From: Bradyrhizobium sp. CCBAU 53421
Lineage (GTDB): Bacteria; Pseudomonadota; Alphaproteobacteria; Rhizobiales; Xanthobacteraceae
Reading direction: 5' to 3'
Assembly (NCBI RefSeq): GCF_015291625.1
Contig: NZ_CP030047.1
Location: forward strand, 5,394,001-5,458,000
DNA length: 64,000 nt
The position numbers and the translations under genes are program-made. A model generated the notes under the pieces. That model worked only from the letters and a program-made list of their open reading frames with translations. It was not told the origin of the DNA and did not search any database. Below, one piece after another: positions 52,746 to 62,013 of this stretch. The first letter of the stretch is position 1; each line of letters begins with the position of its first letter.

Positions 52746-53378
52746 ATGAACGCACCGAACCTGATCCGCCCCAAGCTTGCCGAGACCGTCATCGAGCCGA
52801 CGGTCAAGCTGCGCGAAGTCAAGGTCGGACGTTGCTGCGAAGTGCTCGGCGACACCGCAATCGAATATACCGAGCTCGGCGATTACTCCTATCTCGGCAG
52901 CGGCTGCATCGTCGCTGATGCCGTGATCGGCCGGTTCTGCGCGATCGCGGCGCAAGTTAGGATCGGCGCGCCCAACCATCCGGTCGAGCGTCCCTCGCAG
53001 CATCGCTTCACCTACTGCCCCGAATATTATTCGGCCTCCGCTGAGCGCGATCATGGCTTCTTCAGCGATCGGCGCGCGGACCGCGTCGTGATCGGAAACG
53101 ACGTCTGGATCGGCCATGGCGTGATCGTGCTACCCGGCGTCACCGTCGGAGACGGCGCGGTGCTGGCGGCCGGCGCGGTGGTAACGCGCGATGTCGCGCC
53201 CTACACCATCGTCGGCGGCGTGCCGGCCCGGCCGATCAAGGAGCGCTTCAACCGCAAGATCGCGGCCGAGCTGTCGCAGATCGCCTGGTGGAACTGGCCG
53301 CCCGAGACGATCTGGGAGCGGCTGCCCGAATTCCAGTCCGGCGATGTCGAGGCGTTTTGCGCGCGGTGGGGGGCCTGA
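52746..53378 (+). CDS. Hexapeptide-repeat acyltransferase (phosphonate-type, CatB-like)
   Basis: A 210-residue left-handed beta-helix transferase: EVKVGRCCEVLGDTAIEYTE, LGDYSYLGSGCIVADAVIGR, FCAIAAQVRIGAPNHPVERP, VVIGNDVWIGHGVIVLPGVT, VVTRDVAPYTIVGGVPARPI, WWNWPPETIW. The His in NHP and the overall pattern match the hexapeptide transferases found with C-P lyase phosphonate genes (the TIGR03308-type family) as well as CatB-like xenobiotic acetyltransferases. No phn genes are in the window. It would use acetyl-CoA. ATG MNAPNLIRP. Confidence 0.85.
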   Translation: MNAPNLIRPKLAETVIEPTVKLREVKVGRCCEVLGDTAIEYTELGDYSYLGSGCIVADAVIGRFCAIAAQVRIGAPNHPVERPSQHRFTYCPEYYSASAERDHGFFSDRRADRVVIGNDVWIGHGVIVLPGVTVGDGAVLAAGAVVTRDVAPYTIVGGVPARPIKERFNRKIAAELSQIAWWNWPPETIWERLPEFQSGDVEAFCARWGA

Positions 53379-53379
53379 G

Positions 53380-55002
53380 CTAGCTCCGCAATCCCGGCGC
53401 TTCCTGCCCGGTACGCGCGACGTATTCGGTGTAGCCGCCGCCATATTGGTGGATACCCGCCGGCGTCAGCTCCAGCACGCGGTTGGAGAGCGCGGCCAGG
53501 AAGTGCCGGTCGTGCGAGACGAACAGCATGGTGCCCTCGAACTCGGCGAGCGCGTTGATCAGCATCTCCTTGGTGGCGAGATCGAGATGGTTGGTCGGCT
53601 CGTCCAGCACCAGGAAGTTCGGCGGATCGAACAGCATCTTGGCCATCACGAGCCGCGCCTTCTCGCCGCCCGACAGCACCCGGCACTTCTTCTCGACGTC
53701 ATCACCCGAGAATCCGAAGCAGCCGGCAAGCGCGCGCAGGGAGCTCTGCCCGGCCTGCGGAAACGCGTCCTCCAGCGACTGGAACACGGTGCGCTCGCCG
53801 TCGAGCAAATCCATCGCGTGCTGGGCGAAATAGCCCATCTTGACGCTGCCGCCGACCGCGACCGCGCCGTCATCCGGCTCGGTTGAACCCGCAACCAGCT
53901 TCAAGAGCGTCGACTTGCCGGCGCCGTTGATGCCCATCACGCACCAGCGCTCCTTGCGGCGGATCATGAAGTCGAGCCCGTCATAGATGCGCTTGCTGCC
54001 ATAGGCCTTGTGGACGTTCTTCAGGCTGACGACGTCCTCGCCCGAGCGCGGCGCCGGCTGGAATTCGAACGCCACGGTCTGCCGTCGCCGCGGCGGCTCG
54101 ACTCGCTCGATCTTGTCGAGCTTCTTGACCCGGCTCTGCACCTGCGCGGCGTGCGAGGCCCGTGCCTTGAAGCGCTCGATGAACTTGATCTCCTTGGCGA
54201 GCATCGCCTGCTGCCGCTCGAACTGCGCCTGCTGCTGCTTGTCGGAGAGCGCGCGCTGCTGTTCGTAGAACTCGTAATTGCCGGAATAGGTGGTGAGCTG
54301 GCCGGCGTCGATCTCGACCACCTTGTTGATGATGCGGTTGATGAACTCGCGGTCATGCGAGGTCATCAGCAGCGCGCCCTCGTAGCCCTTCAGGAACTGC
54401 TCGAGCCAGATCAGGCTTTCGAGATCGAGATGGTTGCTCGGCTCGTCGAGCAGCATGACGTCGGGACGCATCAGAAGGATGCGGGCCAGCGCGACGCGCA
54501 TCTTCCAGCCGCCGGAGAGCTTGCCGACGTCGCCGTCCATCATCTCCTGGCTGAAGCCGAGACCGGCCAGCGCCTCGCGCGCGCGGCCGTCGAGCGCGTA
54601 GCCGTCGAGCTCCTCGAACTGGTGCTGCACCTCGCCATAGCGCGCGATGATGTCGTCCATCTCGTCGGCCTTGTCGGGGTCGGCCATTGCGGCCTCGAGT
54701 TCCCGAAGCTCGGCTGCCACCACGCTGACGGGGCCCGCCCCGTCCATCACCTCGGCGACCGCGCTGCGGCCACTCATTTCGCCGACATCCTGGCTGAAAT
54801 AGCCGATCGAGATGCCGCGATCGAGCGACACCTGGCCCTCGTCCGGGATTTCCCGGCCGGAGATCATCCGGAACAGCGTGGTCTTGCCGGCGCCGTTCGG
54901 GCCGACAAGGCCGATCTTCTCGCCCTTCTGGAGCGCCGCGGAGGCTTCGATGAAGAGGATCTGGTGGCCGACTTGCTTGGAGACGTTATCGAGGCGGATC
55001 AT
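53380..55002 (-). CDS. ABC-F family ATPase (Uup/YbiT/EttA type)
   Basis: A 540-residue duplicated ABC protein without membrane domain. Nucleotide-binding domain 1: GPNGAGKTTLF, LSGGWKMRVALARILL, LLDEPSNHLDL. A charged linker with QQRALSDKQQQAQFERQQAM and KEIKFIERFKARASHAAQVQ follows. Domain 2: GINGAGKSTLL, LSGGEKARLVMAKMLF, LVLDEPTNHLDL. ABC-F proteins act on ribosomes to relieve stalling or confer antibiotic protection, not transport. The length and interdomain linker fit the housekeeping type. It converges with the acyltransferase gene one base beyond its stop. Confidence 0.93.
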   Translation of the reverse strand: MIRLDNVSKQVGHQILFIEASAALQKGEKIGLVGPNGAGKTTLFRMISGREIPDEGQVSLDRGISIGYFSQDVGEMSGRSAVAEVMDGAGPVSVVAAELRELEAAMADPDKADEMDDIIARYGEVQHQFEELDGYALDGRAREALAGLGFSQEMMDGDVGKLSGGWKMRVALARILLMRPDVMLLDEPSNHLDLESLIWLEQFLKGYEGALLMTSHDREFINRIINKVVEIDAGQLTTYSGNYEFYEQQRALSDKQQQAQFERQQAMLAKEIKFIERFKARASHAAQVQSRVKKLDKIERVEPPRRRQTVAFEFQPAPRSGEDVVSLKNVHKAYGSKRIYDGLDFMIRRKERWCVMGINGAGKSTLLKLVAGSTEPDDGAVAVGGSVKMGYFAQHAMDLLDGERTVFQSLEDAFPQAGQSSLRALAGCFGFSGDDVEKKCRVLSGGEKARLVMAKMLFDPPNFLVLDEPTNHLDLATKEMLINALAEFEGTMLFVSHDRHFLAALSNRVLELTPAGIHQYGGGYTEYVARTGQEAPGLRS

Positions 55003-55163
55003 GCTCTAATACTGGGGAATTAGGGGGTTGCGGCCTCTTATTCGATCTGGGACGTGGGTGGAAGCCCATTCCCGCAGGTTTCGCGCCGTGCTCCATGCAT
55101 GCCACGGTCGCTGCCGATCGAATATGACATGAAATCCTTCGGCGAACGGTTTTGGGGTCTCCT

Positions 55164-55607
55164 ATGCAAGTCTGGTTTCTCTATCTGCTCGCGCTCGGCG
55201 CCGGCATCAGCGTCGCCACGCAGCAGGTCCTCAACGGCAATCTGCGCTCCGCGCTGAACTCGCCGGCCTGGGCCGGGCTGATCAGCTATCTCGGCGGCCT
55301 CGTGACGATGGCGGTCGTGCTGGTCGCGACGCGGGAGCCGGTGCCGTCCTGGAAACTGGTCTCGGCAGTGCCGTGGTGGGCCTGGAGCGGCGGCGTCCTG
55401 GGCGGCGTCTTTATCCTCTTGATGATCCTGCTGCTGCCGTCGCTCGGTGCCGCGACCCTGCTGGCGCTGGTGGTCGCAGGTCAGATGATCGCGGGCATCG
55501 CGATGGACCATTTCGGCCTGTTCGGGCTGGCGCAGCATCCGGTGTCGTTTTCACGGCTGACCGGCATCGCACTGATCATCGGCGGCGTGCTCCTGATCAA
55601 GGATTGA
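55164..55607 (+). CDS. YdcZ/DUF606-family small membrane protein (DMT superfamily)
   Basis: A 147-residue, five-helix half-size DMT protein: LYLLALGAGISVATQQVLNG, NLRSALNSPAWAGLISYLGG, WWAWSGGVLGGVFILLMILL, LGAATLLALVVAGQMIAGIA, LTGIALIIGGVLLIKD. Members probably work as dimers; substrate unknown. The ATG at MQVWFLYLL is chosen because it begins the first helix. Confidence 0.85.
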   Translation: MQVWFLYLLALGAGISVATQQVLNGNLRSALNSPAWAGLISYLGGLVTMAVVLVATREPVPSWKLVSAVPWWAWSGGVLGGVFILLMILLLPSLGAATLLALVVAGQMIAGIAMDHFGLFGLAQHPVSFSRLTGIALIIGGVLLIKD

Positions 55608-55622
55608 GGACGCTTTCCAAAT

Positions 55623-56327
55623 CTAGGCGCGGCGCATCAGCCGCAGTTCGGCCGACAAGCGAAGGCTGCGCTTCCCTGCTAGCGCAATGCCCTCGAGCTC
55701 GGCGCCGTCCTCGCGGCACGAGCCGGCGAAACCGATGCCGACCTCGTAACCGCCGAACACCGGATACTCGCCCTTCGCCGGCGTGTGCTCCTGGTTGACG
55801 ATCTCGCCGCGCCAGCGGCCATCCGCGGACGAATAGGCGCCGAGATAATAGAAGAACGCGTCGCCGCCGAGGATGCGGCCGTCCATCAGCAACATCACTC
55901 CGGTGAGGCCGGCATCGACACCGTCGAGCGCGCGCAGCTGGATGGAATAGAGGCCGTTGACGATGCCACCTGGCCCGACCTCCCCGCGCGGCGGCAAGGC
56001 CTCGTCGTCGAGCGGCGCCAGATTGGCCCAGAACACGCCATCCGGCATGGCGTCCGCTTTGCCCTCGAGCAGGATGGTCGAGCCCTCGGTCCGGCCGCGC
56101 ACCTTGATGACGGCGACGTCGGCGCCCATCAGCGGCTTGAAGTCGGGATCGTCGTTGTGACGCTCGGTGATCACCTCGGCGATGATCTCGCCCTTCGTCA
56201 CCTGATAGGTGCCGAGATGGGCGAAGGCGGAATTGCCCCCCATCATCTTGCCGTCGTGCAGGCACATGATGCTGCGGCCGAATGCGCCGCTGATGCCGTA
56301 CTCGACCTTGTAAAGTCCGTTGAGCAC
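55623..56327 (-). CDS. Two-domain GrlR-like calycin-fold protein
   Basis: From a GTG, 234 residues make two similar halves. Half one: NGLYKVEYGISGAFGRSIMC, GGNSAFAHLGTYQVTKGEII. Half two: NGLYSIQLRALDGVDAGLTG, GGDAFFYYLGAYSSADGRWR, then GIGFAGSCREDGAELEGIAL. Both resemble GrlR, the small beta-barrel negative regulator of the enterohaemorrhagic E. coli type III secretion locus. No secretion genes are in the window. The start is uncertain (no good ribosome binding site; AT-rich upstream). A paralogue lies at the end of the window. Confidence 0.7.
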   Translation of the reverse strand: MLNGLYKVEYGISGAFGRSIMCLHDGKMMGGNSAFAHLGTYQVTKGEIIAEVITERHNDDPDFKPLMGADVAVIKVRGRTEGSTILLEGKADAMPDGVFWANLAPLDDEALPPRGEVGPGGIVNGLYSIQLRALDGVDAGLTGVMLLMDGRILGGDAFFYYLGAYSSADGRWRGEIVNQEHTPAKGEYPVFGGYEVGIGFAGSCREDGAELEGIALAGKRSLRLSAELRLMRRA

Positions 56328-56613
56328 GCAAAAATCCAATAAATAAAATTGATTCTGTTTGCGACATAGCACCGGGCCGAAACCCGCACCATTGGGTCTT
56401 TTGGCGCAGGCAAGCCCGCAATGTCCTGATATGGACACCGACCGATTCGTCGCTTAGCTGTAGGCACCGCCCGCATTGTGCCGCGTCACGCGGGATCTAC
56501 ACGCCCTGTTCACTTCTCTCCAGTTCATTGTGTCCAAGCATTTGCGCATTCCGCCAATGGTCGCGCGGCCGCATCCGGCCTCGACCCTGGCGAGGGGCTT
56601 CGAGGAGCATCAC

Positions 56614-57705
56614 ATGATCAATCGCCTTGGCCTGGCCGCCGCGCTGGCACTGCTGCTCGGCAGCAGTGGCGCGGCGCTGGCCCAGTCGCTGCCCGACTAC
56701 ATGGCACCGATCTCGGGCAAGACCTCGTCGACGCCGGCCGACGTCGCGACCAAGGACGTGCTCGCGCTCAACACCGGCATGTTCGAGCTCTATGGCGATG
56801 CGGCGCGGATATTCCAGAAGAACATCCTCGACAAGCACCCGGTGATCCTCGGACTGTTCTCCGGCGCCGGCGGCCGGCTGATCCTTTACCGGCCGGGCAA
56901 GCCGCCGACCGAGGCGCCGCAGGTGCCGATCGTCTATCAGCTGCTGAAGTCGGTCGGCCACAGCACAATGGCGCTGGCCGAGGTGGTCGGCCCCTATGTC
57001 AACAATCCCGACGACAAGGCTTGGCGGGGCTCGATGCAGGCCTATCGCAGCCGGATGCAGTCGGCGCTCGACGGGCTCGATGCCACGCCGATGCAGGCGG
57101 ACTGGCGCGACAACAACCGCGCCATCCTCAAGAACAACATCGCCTTCATGGATGAATGCCTCACCGCCGGCGCGATCCCCTTCGCGACGCTCGAGGCGTT
57201 CGGCAAGAAGCAGGCGCCGCTGCTCGCCAGGAACGTCGCCTGGGCCGCGCAGACCCAGGTCGCGCACTGGATGACGGTCATGGCCGACTGGAAGACCCAG
57301 CTCGGCCCGGACTGGGACAAAACCTATGGGGCGAGCAATACGATCTACGTGGCGCGGCAGAACAACGTGATCTTCAGCGTGCTGGCGCAGTTCTTCGGCC
57401 CCGACGCCATCAACAGCCGCCTGATGCTGATCGAGACGATCTCCTTCACCACCACGCCGTCGGACATGCTGGAATCGCTGACCCGGATCATCGCCGACCG
57501 CTCGGTCGGCGCGCTGTTCTTCGGCAGCTATCATTTGATGGATTATGAGCTGATGGGAGGCGACGCCCGCGAGGCGATCATCGCCGAGACCAAGAAGCGC
57601 GGCATGACGACCTTCCTGCCGCCGCTGGTGCCATTCGGTTCCAAGCAATGGCCGACCCTGATCACATCGGGTCCGGGACCCGCCACCATCGCCGACCTCA
57701 AGTGA
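56614..57705 (+). CDS. Secreted hypothetical protein (363 aa)
   Basis: A signal peptide (MINRLGLAAALALLLGSSGA, cleavage near ALAQ) precedes a mostly helical domain without recognisable motifs: ALNTGMFELYGDAARIFQKN, LKSVGHSTMALAEVVGPYVN, WRDNNRAILKNNIAFMDECL, LARNVAWAAQTQVAHWMTVM. CGAGGAGCATC precedes the ATG. It is the first of three same-strand genes before the molybdenum hydroxylase operon, but is separated from it by about 140 bases. Function unknown. Confidence 0.75.
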   Translation: MINRLGLAAALALLLGSSGAALAQSLPDYMAPISGKTSSTPADVATKDVLALNTGMFELYGDAARIFQKNILDKHPVILGLFSGAGGRLILYRPGKPPTEAPQVPIVYQLLKSVGHSTMALAEVVGPYVNNPDDKAWRGSMQAYRSRMQSALDGLDATPMQADWRDNNRAILKNNIAFMDECLTAGAIPFATLEAFGKKQAPLLARNVAWAAQTQVAHWMTVMADWKTQLGPDWDKTYGASNTIYVARQNNVIFSVLAQFFGPDAINSRLMLIETISFTTTPSDMLESLTRIIADRSVGALFFGSYHLMDYELMGGDAREAIIAETKKRGMTTFLPPLVPFGSKQWPTLITSGPGPATIADLK

Positions 57706-57847
57706 GGCCAAAGCTACAAGTGAGACAACTACGACCTATTGCGGCATTGCGATTGCACCCGCTTTGCCGCAACACTGAAGCGTGTATTTTTACGGTTCAT
57801 AAACCGCGGCGCGATACGCCGTTGAAGCGTAGATGAGAGAACGGACC

Positions 57848-60622
57848 ATGCGGCCTTCGCGACGCGAATTCGTGAAGTGGTTGTCGGCAGGCGGCATCTC
57901 GGTCAGCCTGTCGCATCTGGCGCTGGCGAAGGAACCGGCCTTCGCGACCCGCGAGACGCTGCCCGGGCGCGGCCATTTCAATCCGGCGACCAAGGGCGCC
58001 GGCCGCGTCGACGGCGTCGCCAAGGTCACCGGCGCAAAGCTCTACGCCTCAGACTTTCGTTCCGCCGACATGCCGGGCTGGCCCGCGACCACCTCGCACG
58101 CCATTCTGGTCCGCGCCAACGACGCCACGCATGTCTATACCGGCATGGACCTTGTCCGCCTCGATGGTCCGGCGAAGCCCTCGGTCGTCGTGACCGCTGC
58201 CGACCTTGATCGGATCGGCACCCGGGTGCCGGAGTTCTACACAGGCGATCTGTTCTGCCCGGTCGGCAAGACGCCACTCTATCTCGGACAGCCGGTCGCG
58301 CTGTTGATCTTCGAGCAGTTCGACGCTTTCGACCGCGCGCGCCTTGCGCTGCGCGACGTCGGCTTCGTCAAGTTCGGCGACGAGACCGGGCCGGTGATCC
58401 TGCCGGACTTCGGCGCCTATCGCTTCACGCGCGTGGCCGGCGCCACACCTGAGGCGCCCGACGTCTATTCGCCGATCCAGGCCGGCTGGGTCTCGCCGAG
58501 CCGGATCCAGAACGCGGCGCTGCCGGTCTGGCTCCCGCTCGCCAAGGAAACCAAGGCCGACTACGCCAAAGCCGCGATCCATGGCGAAGCGATCCGCGCC
58601 CAGCTCGCCAAGGACGATCCGTCGCAGCTCGTGCTCGACCGCGAGTTCGAGACCCAGTCGGTCGATCCGATGTTCCTCGAACCGGAGAGCGGGCTCGCCT
58701 GGTACAGCGACAGCAGCGGCAATCTCGAACTGGTGCTCGGCGTGCAGTCACCCTATGAGGCGACCGAGTCGATCGCGCATCTGCTCGGCAACGCCCGCCC
58801 GCCGTTCCGCCCCTCGCACATCAACGCGCAGTTTGCCCATGTCGGCGGCGGCTTCGGCGGCCGCGACCACACCCCGTTCGTGCTTTACGTGGCGCTGGCG
58901 GCGATGTTCTTTCCGGGACGGCCGGTGCGGCTGGCGCACGACCGCTACCAGCAATTCCAGGGCGGCATCAAGCGCCACCCGATCAAGATGCGCTCGCGGA
59001 TCGGCGTCGATCGCGCGAGCGGCAAGATCGCGGCATTCGCCGCCGACCATGTGCTCGACGGCGGCGGGCTCGCCAACTTCTCCGCCAATGTCGCCGTCGT
59101 TGCCGCGACTGCCGCGATCGGCATCTACGACATCCCGAAGGTCGACGTCACCACCGTGGCGGTGCATTCGCGCGGCGTCACCGCTGGCTCGATGCGCGGC
59201 TACGGCACCCTGCAGACCATGACCGCGCTGGAAGTGCTGATCGACGAGGCGGCAAGCGAGCTCAAGGTCGATCCGATCGCGTTCCGCCGCAACAATGCGT
59301 TGAAGCAGAACGGCCGGACCATGACCGGCAACCCCTACATCGTGTCGGTGCGCACGTCAGATATCCTCGACAAGCTCGAGACGCATCCGATCTGGCAGCA
59401 GCGCGCTGTGTTCAAGCAGAAGGCGTCGGAAGGCCGGCTGATCGGCACCGGCGTTGCCTGCGTCACCAAGGACTACGGCTCGGGCGCGGATTGCTCGCTC
59501 GGCCGGGTCGAGATCGATCCCGAGGGACGGATCGCGATCCATTGCGACCACGTCGAGATGGGCAATGGCGTCGGCACTGCGCTCGCCAACCGGGTCGCGA
59601 GCCATCTCGGCGCCGTCGCCGACGAGGTCGCTGTCTCCCGCGTCGACAGCTACGAGGCGCTCGGGCTCGTCACCTCGGGCGATCCCTACACGATGGATCA
59701 GAAGACCCAGGATCTCGCCGAGAAGAATCCGCGCTGGGTGCCCGCGATCAGCTCGGCAACGAGTGCGTCGATCGGCGCCCATGTCGGCACCCATTCGTCG
59801 GCCGAGGCGGCCCGCGTCATCTTCCGCTTCGGCCTGTGGCCGGCGGCGCTCGAGCTTTGGCACATCGGCAAGGCCGATCCCCGTGCCCGGCAATGGGACA
59901 AGGCACGCTGGAACGATGGCCAGCTCGTGCTCGACGATCTCGCGGCGCTGCCCCTGCCAAAGCTTGCCGCGACCGCGCATGCACGCGGCTTCGTCACCGG
60001 CGCGGTGGCGCACAGTTTCTCGCGCTGGGCCTGGTCGCGTGCGCGCTTCCCGCTGTTCGGCGAGCAGTACCGCGCAGAGATCGACGCGCTGGCGATCCGT
60101 CATGGCCGCGGCAAATTCGAGCGGATCGATCGCGTCAGCGTCAAGTTTCCGCCGACCGACAACAACCGGATCGGCACCGCCTACACCTCGATGTGCGGCA
60201 CGCTGGTGCGTGTCGAGATCGAGCGCGCGACCGGCATCTTGCGCATCGCCAAGGCCTACAGCGTGTTCGAATGCGGCCAGGCGCTGGTGCCCGAGGTGGT
60301 GCTCGGCCAGTCGCATGGCGGTTTCGCCATGGGCGTCGGCTACGCGCTGCTGGAAACCCTGCCACCGTTCGAGGGCGGGCCCGGCAACGGACAGTGGAAT
60401 CTTGGCCAGTACCTGATTGCGCGCGGCTCCGACCTGCCGCTGCACGATCTCGAAATCGAAATGCTGCCGCCGTTGACGCCGGACGAACCGCCGAAGGGCA
60501 TGGCCGAGGTGGTGATGATTCCGATCGTGCCGGCGCTGCTCAACGCCATCAACGATGCCACCGGCCAGCGTTTCCGCTCATTGCCGGTGACAACGAGCCT
60601 GCTCAAGGGAGCGCTTGCGTGA
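57848..60622 (+). CDS. Molybdopterin-binding subunit of a xanthine-oxidase-family hydroxylase (IorB-like)
   Basis: About 924 residues with a twin-arginine signal (SRREFVKWLSAGGISVSLSH), so exported folded to the periplasm. The two molybdopterin domains of the aldehyde oxidase / isoquinoline 1-oxidoreductase large subunit follow: FAHVGGGFGGRDHTPF, GVTAGSMRGYGTLQ, HCDHVEMGNGVGTALANRVA, TAYTSMCGTLVRVEIE, VFECGQALVPE, and the active-site Glu near residue 887 in PKGMAEVVMIPIVPALLNAI. It hydroxylates an aldehyde or N-heterocycle with water. It overlaps the [2Fe-2S] subunit gene by four bases. An ATG five codons earlier is possible. Confidence 0.9.
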   Translation: MRPSRREFVKWLSAGGISVSLSHLALAKEPAFATRETLPGRGHFNPATKGAGRVDGVAKVTGAKLYASDFRSADMPGWPATTSHAILVRANDATHVYTGMDLVRLDGPAKPSVVVTAADLDRIGTRVPEFYTGDLFCPVGKTPLYLGQPVALLIFEQFDAFDRARLALRDVGFVKFGDETGPVILPDFGAYRFTRVAGATPEAPDVYSPIQAGWVSPSRIQNAALPVWLPLAKETKADYAKAAIHGEAIRAQLAKDDPSQLVLDREFETQSVDPMFLEPESGLAWYSDSSGNLELVLGVQSPYEATESIAHLLGNARPPFRPSHINAQFAHVGGGFGGRDHTPFVLYVALAAMFFPGRPVRLAHDRYQQFQGGIKRHPIKMRSRIGVDRASGKIAAFAADHVLDGGGLANFSANVAVVAATAAIGIYDIPKVDVTTVAVHSRGVTAGSMRGYGTLQTMTALEVLIDEAASELKVDPIAFRRNNALKQNGRTMTGNPYIVSVRTSDILDKLETHPIWQQRAVFKQKASEGRLIGTGVACVTKDYGSGADCSLGRVEIDPEGRIAIHCDHVEMGNGVGTALANRVASHLGAVADEVAVSRVDSYEALGLVTSGDPYTMDQKTQDLAEKNPRWVPAISSATSASIGAHVGTHSSAEAARVIFRFGLWPAALELWHIGKADPRARQWDKARWNDGQLVLDDLAALPLPKLAATAHARGFVTGAVAHSFSRWAWSRARFPLFGEQYRAEIDALAIRHGRGKFERIDRVSVKFPPTDNNRIGTAYTSMCGTLVRVEIERATGILRIAKAYSVFECGQALVPEVVLGQSHGGFAMGVGYALLETLPPFEGGPGNGQWNLGQYLIARGSDLPLHDLEIEMLPPLTPDEPPKGMAEVVMIPIVPALLNAINDATGQRFRSLPVTTSLLKGALA

Positions 60623-61143
60623 CGACACTCAATCTCACCATCAACGGCCGGAAGCACGGCCCGATCGAGGTCCGCGACGACCTCTCGATGAACGATTTCC
60701 TGCGGGAAATGCTCGGGATGACCGGCACCAAGTTCGGCTGCGGCGCCGCGCAATGCCTGAGCTGCGCCGTGATCATCGATAATCCCGACGGCACCAGCTA
60801 CACCACCCCGACCTGCGTGGTGCCGGCGGCCAATTTCGATGGCAAGGCGATCCGCACCGTCGAGGGCCACGCCAAGGACGGCGAACTCTCGGCATTGCAG
60901 CGCGCCTTCATCGACCATTTCGCATTCCAGTGCGGCTATTGCACGGCCGGCTTCCTCAACGAGGGCCAGGTGCTGCTCGAACTGCTGGCAAGAGAGCCGG
61001 TGGCGCGGGATCAGCTCGAGACCGTCATCGCCGACGCGCTCGACGGCCATTTGTGCCGCTGCACCGGCTACATCAAATATCACCAGGCGGTGCGCGACGT
61101 GATCCTCGCCGATGCCAACCGCTATCTGACCGCCAGCAAGTGA
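60619..61143 (+). CDS. [2Fe-2S] subunit of the molybdenum hydroxylase (IorA-like)
   Basis: A 174-residue protein with two iron-sulphur domains. The plant-ferredoxin-like domain has C41, C46, C49 (FGCGAAQCLSC) and C66. The alpha-helical domain has FQCGYCTAGFL and HLCRCTGYIKYHQAV. It carries electrons from the molybdenum centre. GTG start within the GTGA overlap of the preceding gene. It has no signal peptide of its own, as expected if it is co-exported with the Tat-bearing large subunit. Confidence 0.93.
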   Translation: MTTLNLTINGRKHGPIEVRDDLSMNDFLREMLGMTGTKFGCGAAQCLSCAVIIDNPDGTSYTTPTCVVPAANFDGKAIRTVEGHAKDGELSALQRAFIDHFAFQCGYCTAGFLNEGQVLLELLAREPVARDQLETVIADALDGHLCRCTGYIKYHQAVRDVILADANRYLTASK

Positions 61144-61152
61144 GCGCGCGCG

Positions 61153-61767
61153 ATGCCATCGGACACGCGATTTCGGATCATGGCCGTGCTGATCGCGTTC
61201 GCGACCAGCCTGTGTGCCGGCTATGCGGCATCGGAAAGCGCGAGCCACGCCCTCGCCTCGCCGGAAAGCTTCGCGGGAATTGAGAACGTCGAACAACGCT
61301 CGGCGGCGATCTTCACCGAGCTCGGCAAGGTGCTGACCCATCCGCGCTGCACCAATTGCCATCCCGCCGGCGACAGCCCGCGGCAGGGCGACATCAGCCG
61401 CATGCACCAGCCGCCGGTCACGCGCGGCGCCGACGGCCACGGCACCGCCGCCATGCGTTGCTCGATCTGCCACCAGCACGCCAATTTCGATCCCGGCCGG
61501 GTGCCGGGCCATCCGGAATGGCATCTCGCGCCGCGCGAGATGGCGTGGGCGGGGAAAACCGTCGGCGAGATCTGCCAGCAGATCCGCGACCCCGCACGCA
61601 ACGGCGGCCGCAAGGTCGAGGAGCTGATCGAGCATATCGGCAAGGACACGCTGGTGGGTTGGGCCTGGCATCCCGGCTTCGGCCGCTCGCCGGCACCCGG
61701 CACGCAGGCACAGGCCGGCGCACTGGTCGAGGCCTGGGTGAAGACCGGCGCGGCCTGCCCGCCCTAG
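61153..61767 (+). CDS. Diheme c-type cytochrome-like partner of the hydroxylase
   Basis: A 204-residue protein with an N-terminal signal ([17 protein letters not shown]) and two haem attachment motifs, CTNCH (66-70) and CSICH (103-107), with [20 protein letters not shown] and [20 protein letters not shown] later. This pattern matches the cytochrome-like component found with isoquinoline 1-oxidoreductase-type genes. It lies nine bases after the [2Fe-2S] gene, so it is the third gene of the operon and probably takes the electrons in the periplasm. Confidence 0.88.
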   Translation: MPSDTRFRIMAVLIAFATSLCAGYAASESASHALASPESFAGIENVEQRSAAIFTELGKVLTHPRCTNCHPAGDSPRQGDISRMHQPPVTRGADGHGTAAMRCSICHQHANFDPGRVPGHPEWHLAPREMAWAGKTVGEICQQIRDPARNGGRKVEELIEHIGKDTLVGWAWHPGFGRSPAPGTQAQAGALVEAWVKTGAACPP

Positions 61768-61788
61768 ACGAGACACGCGGCGTCCGAA

Positions 61789-61938
61789 CTAGTGCCGCTT
61801 GAAGTACTGCACGTCGCGCTCGTGCTTCTCCGCCGCGGCGCGTGACTTGAAGGTGCCGAGATTGCGGCGCTTGCCGGTCTTCGGATTGACCTTGCGGGAA
61901 TACAGCCGGTACTCGCCGGAACGCAGCTTGCGGATCAT
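61789..61938 (-). CDS. Small basic protein (49 aa), conserved-looking
   Basis: MIRKLRSGEYRLYSRKVNPK, TGKRRNLGTFKSRAAAEKHE, RDVQYFKRH: a highly basic single domain with the look of an integrase arm-type / AP2-like N-terminal DNA-binding module (GEYRLYSRK..TGKRRNLGTF.SR..A..HE). It is more likely a small housekeeping nucleic-acid binder than a mobile-element remnant, since no integrase follows. AGGCGATGTC precedes the ATG. Confidence 0.75.
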   Translation of the reverse strand: MIRKLRSGEYRLYSRKVNPKTGKRRNLGTFKSRAAAEKHERDVQYFKRH

Positions 61939-62013
61939 GACATCGCCTCGCCTGTGCCTTTCGCGAGTCAACGATACGCGAGCGTGAGCGTTCCTGTCTG
62001 AAGCGCGATGAGA

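Noticed and set aside
57848..61767. Carbon monoxide dehydrogenase (Cox) operon
   Set aside because: There is no FAD-binding medium subunit and the large subunit carries a Tat signal and is fused as in the isoquinoline-oxidoreductase type, so CO dehydrogenase does not fit.
61789..61938. Remnant of an integrase or mobile element
   Set aside because: The basic domain resembles an arm-type DNA-binding module, but the gene is complete with its own start and stop, and no recombinase catalytic part or att-like repeats are nearby.
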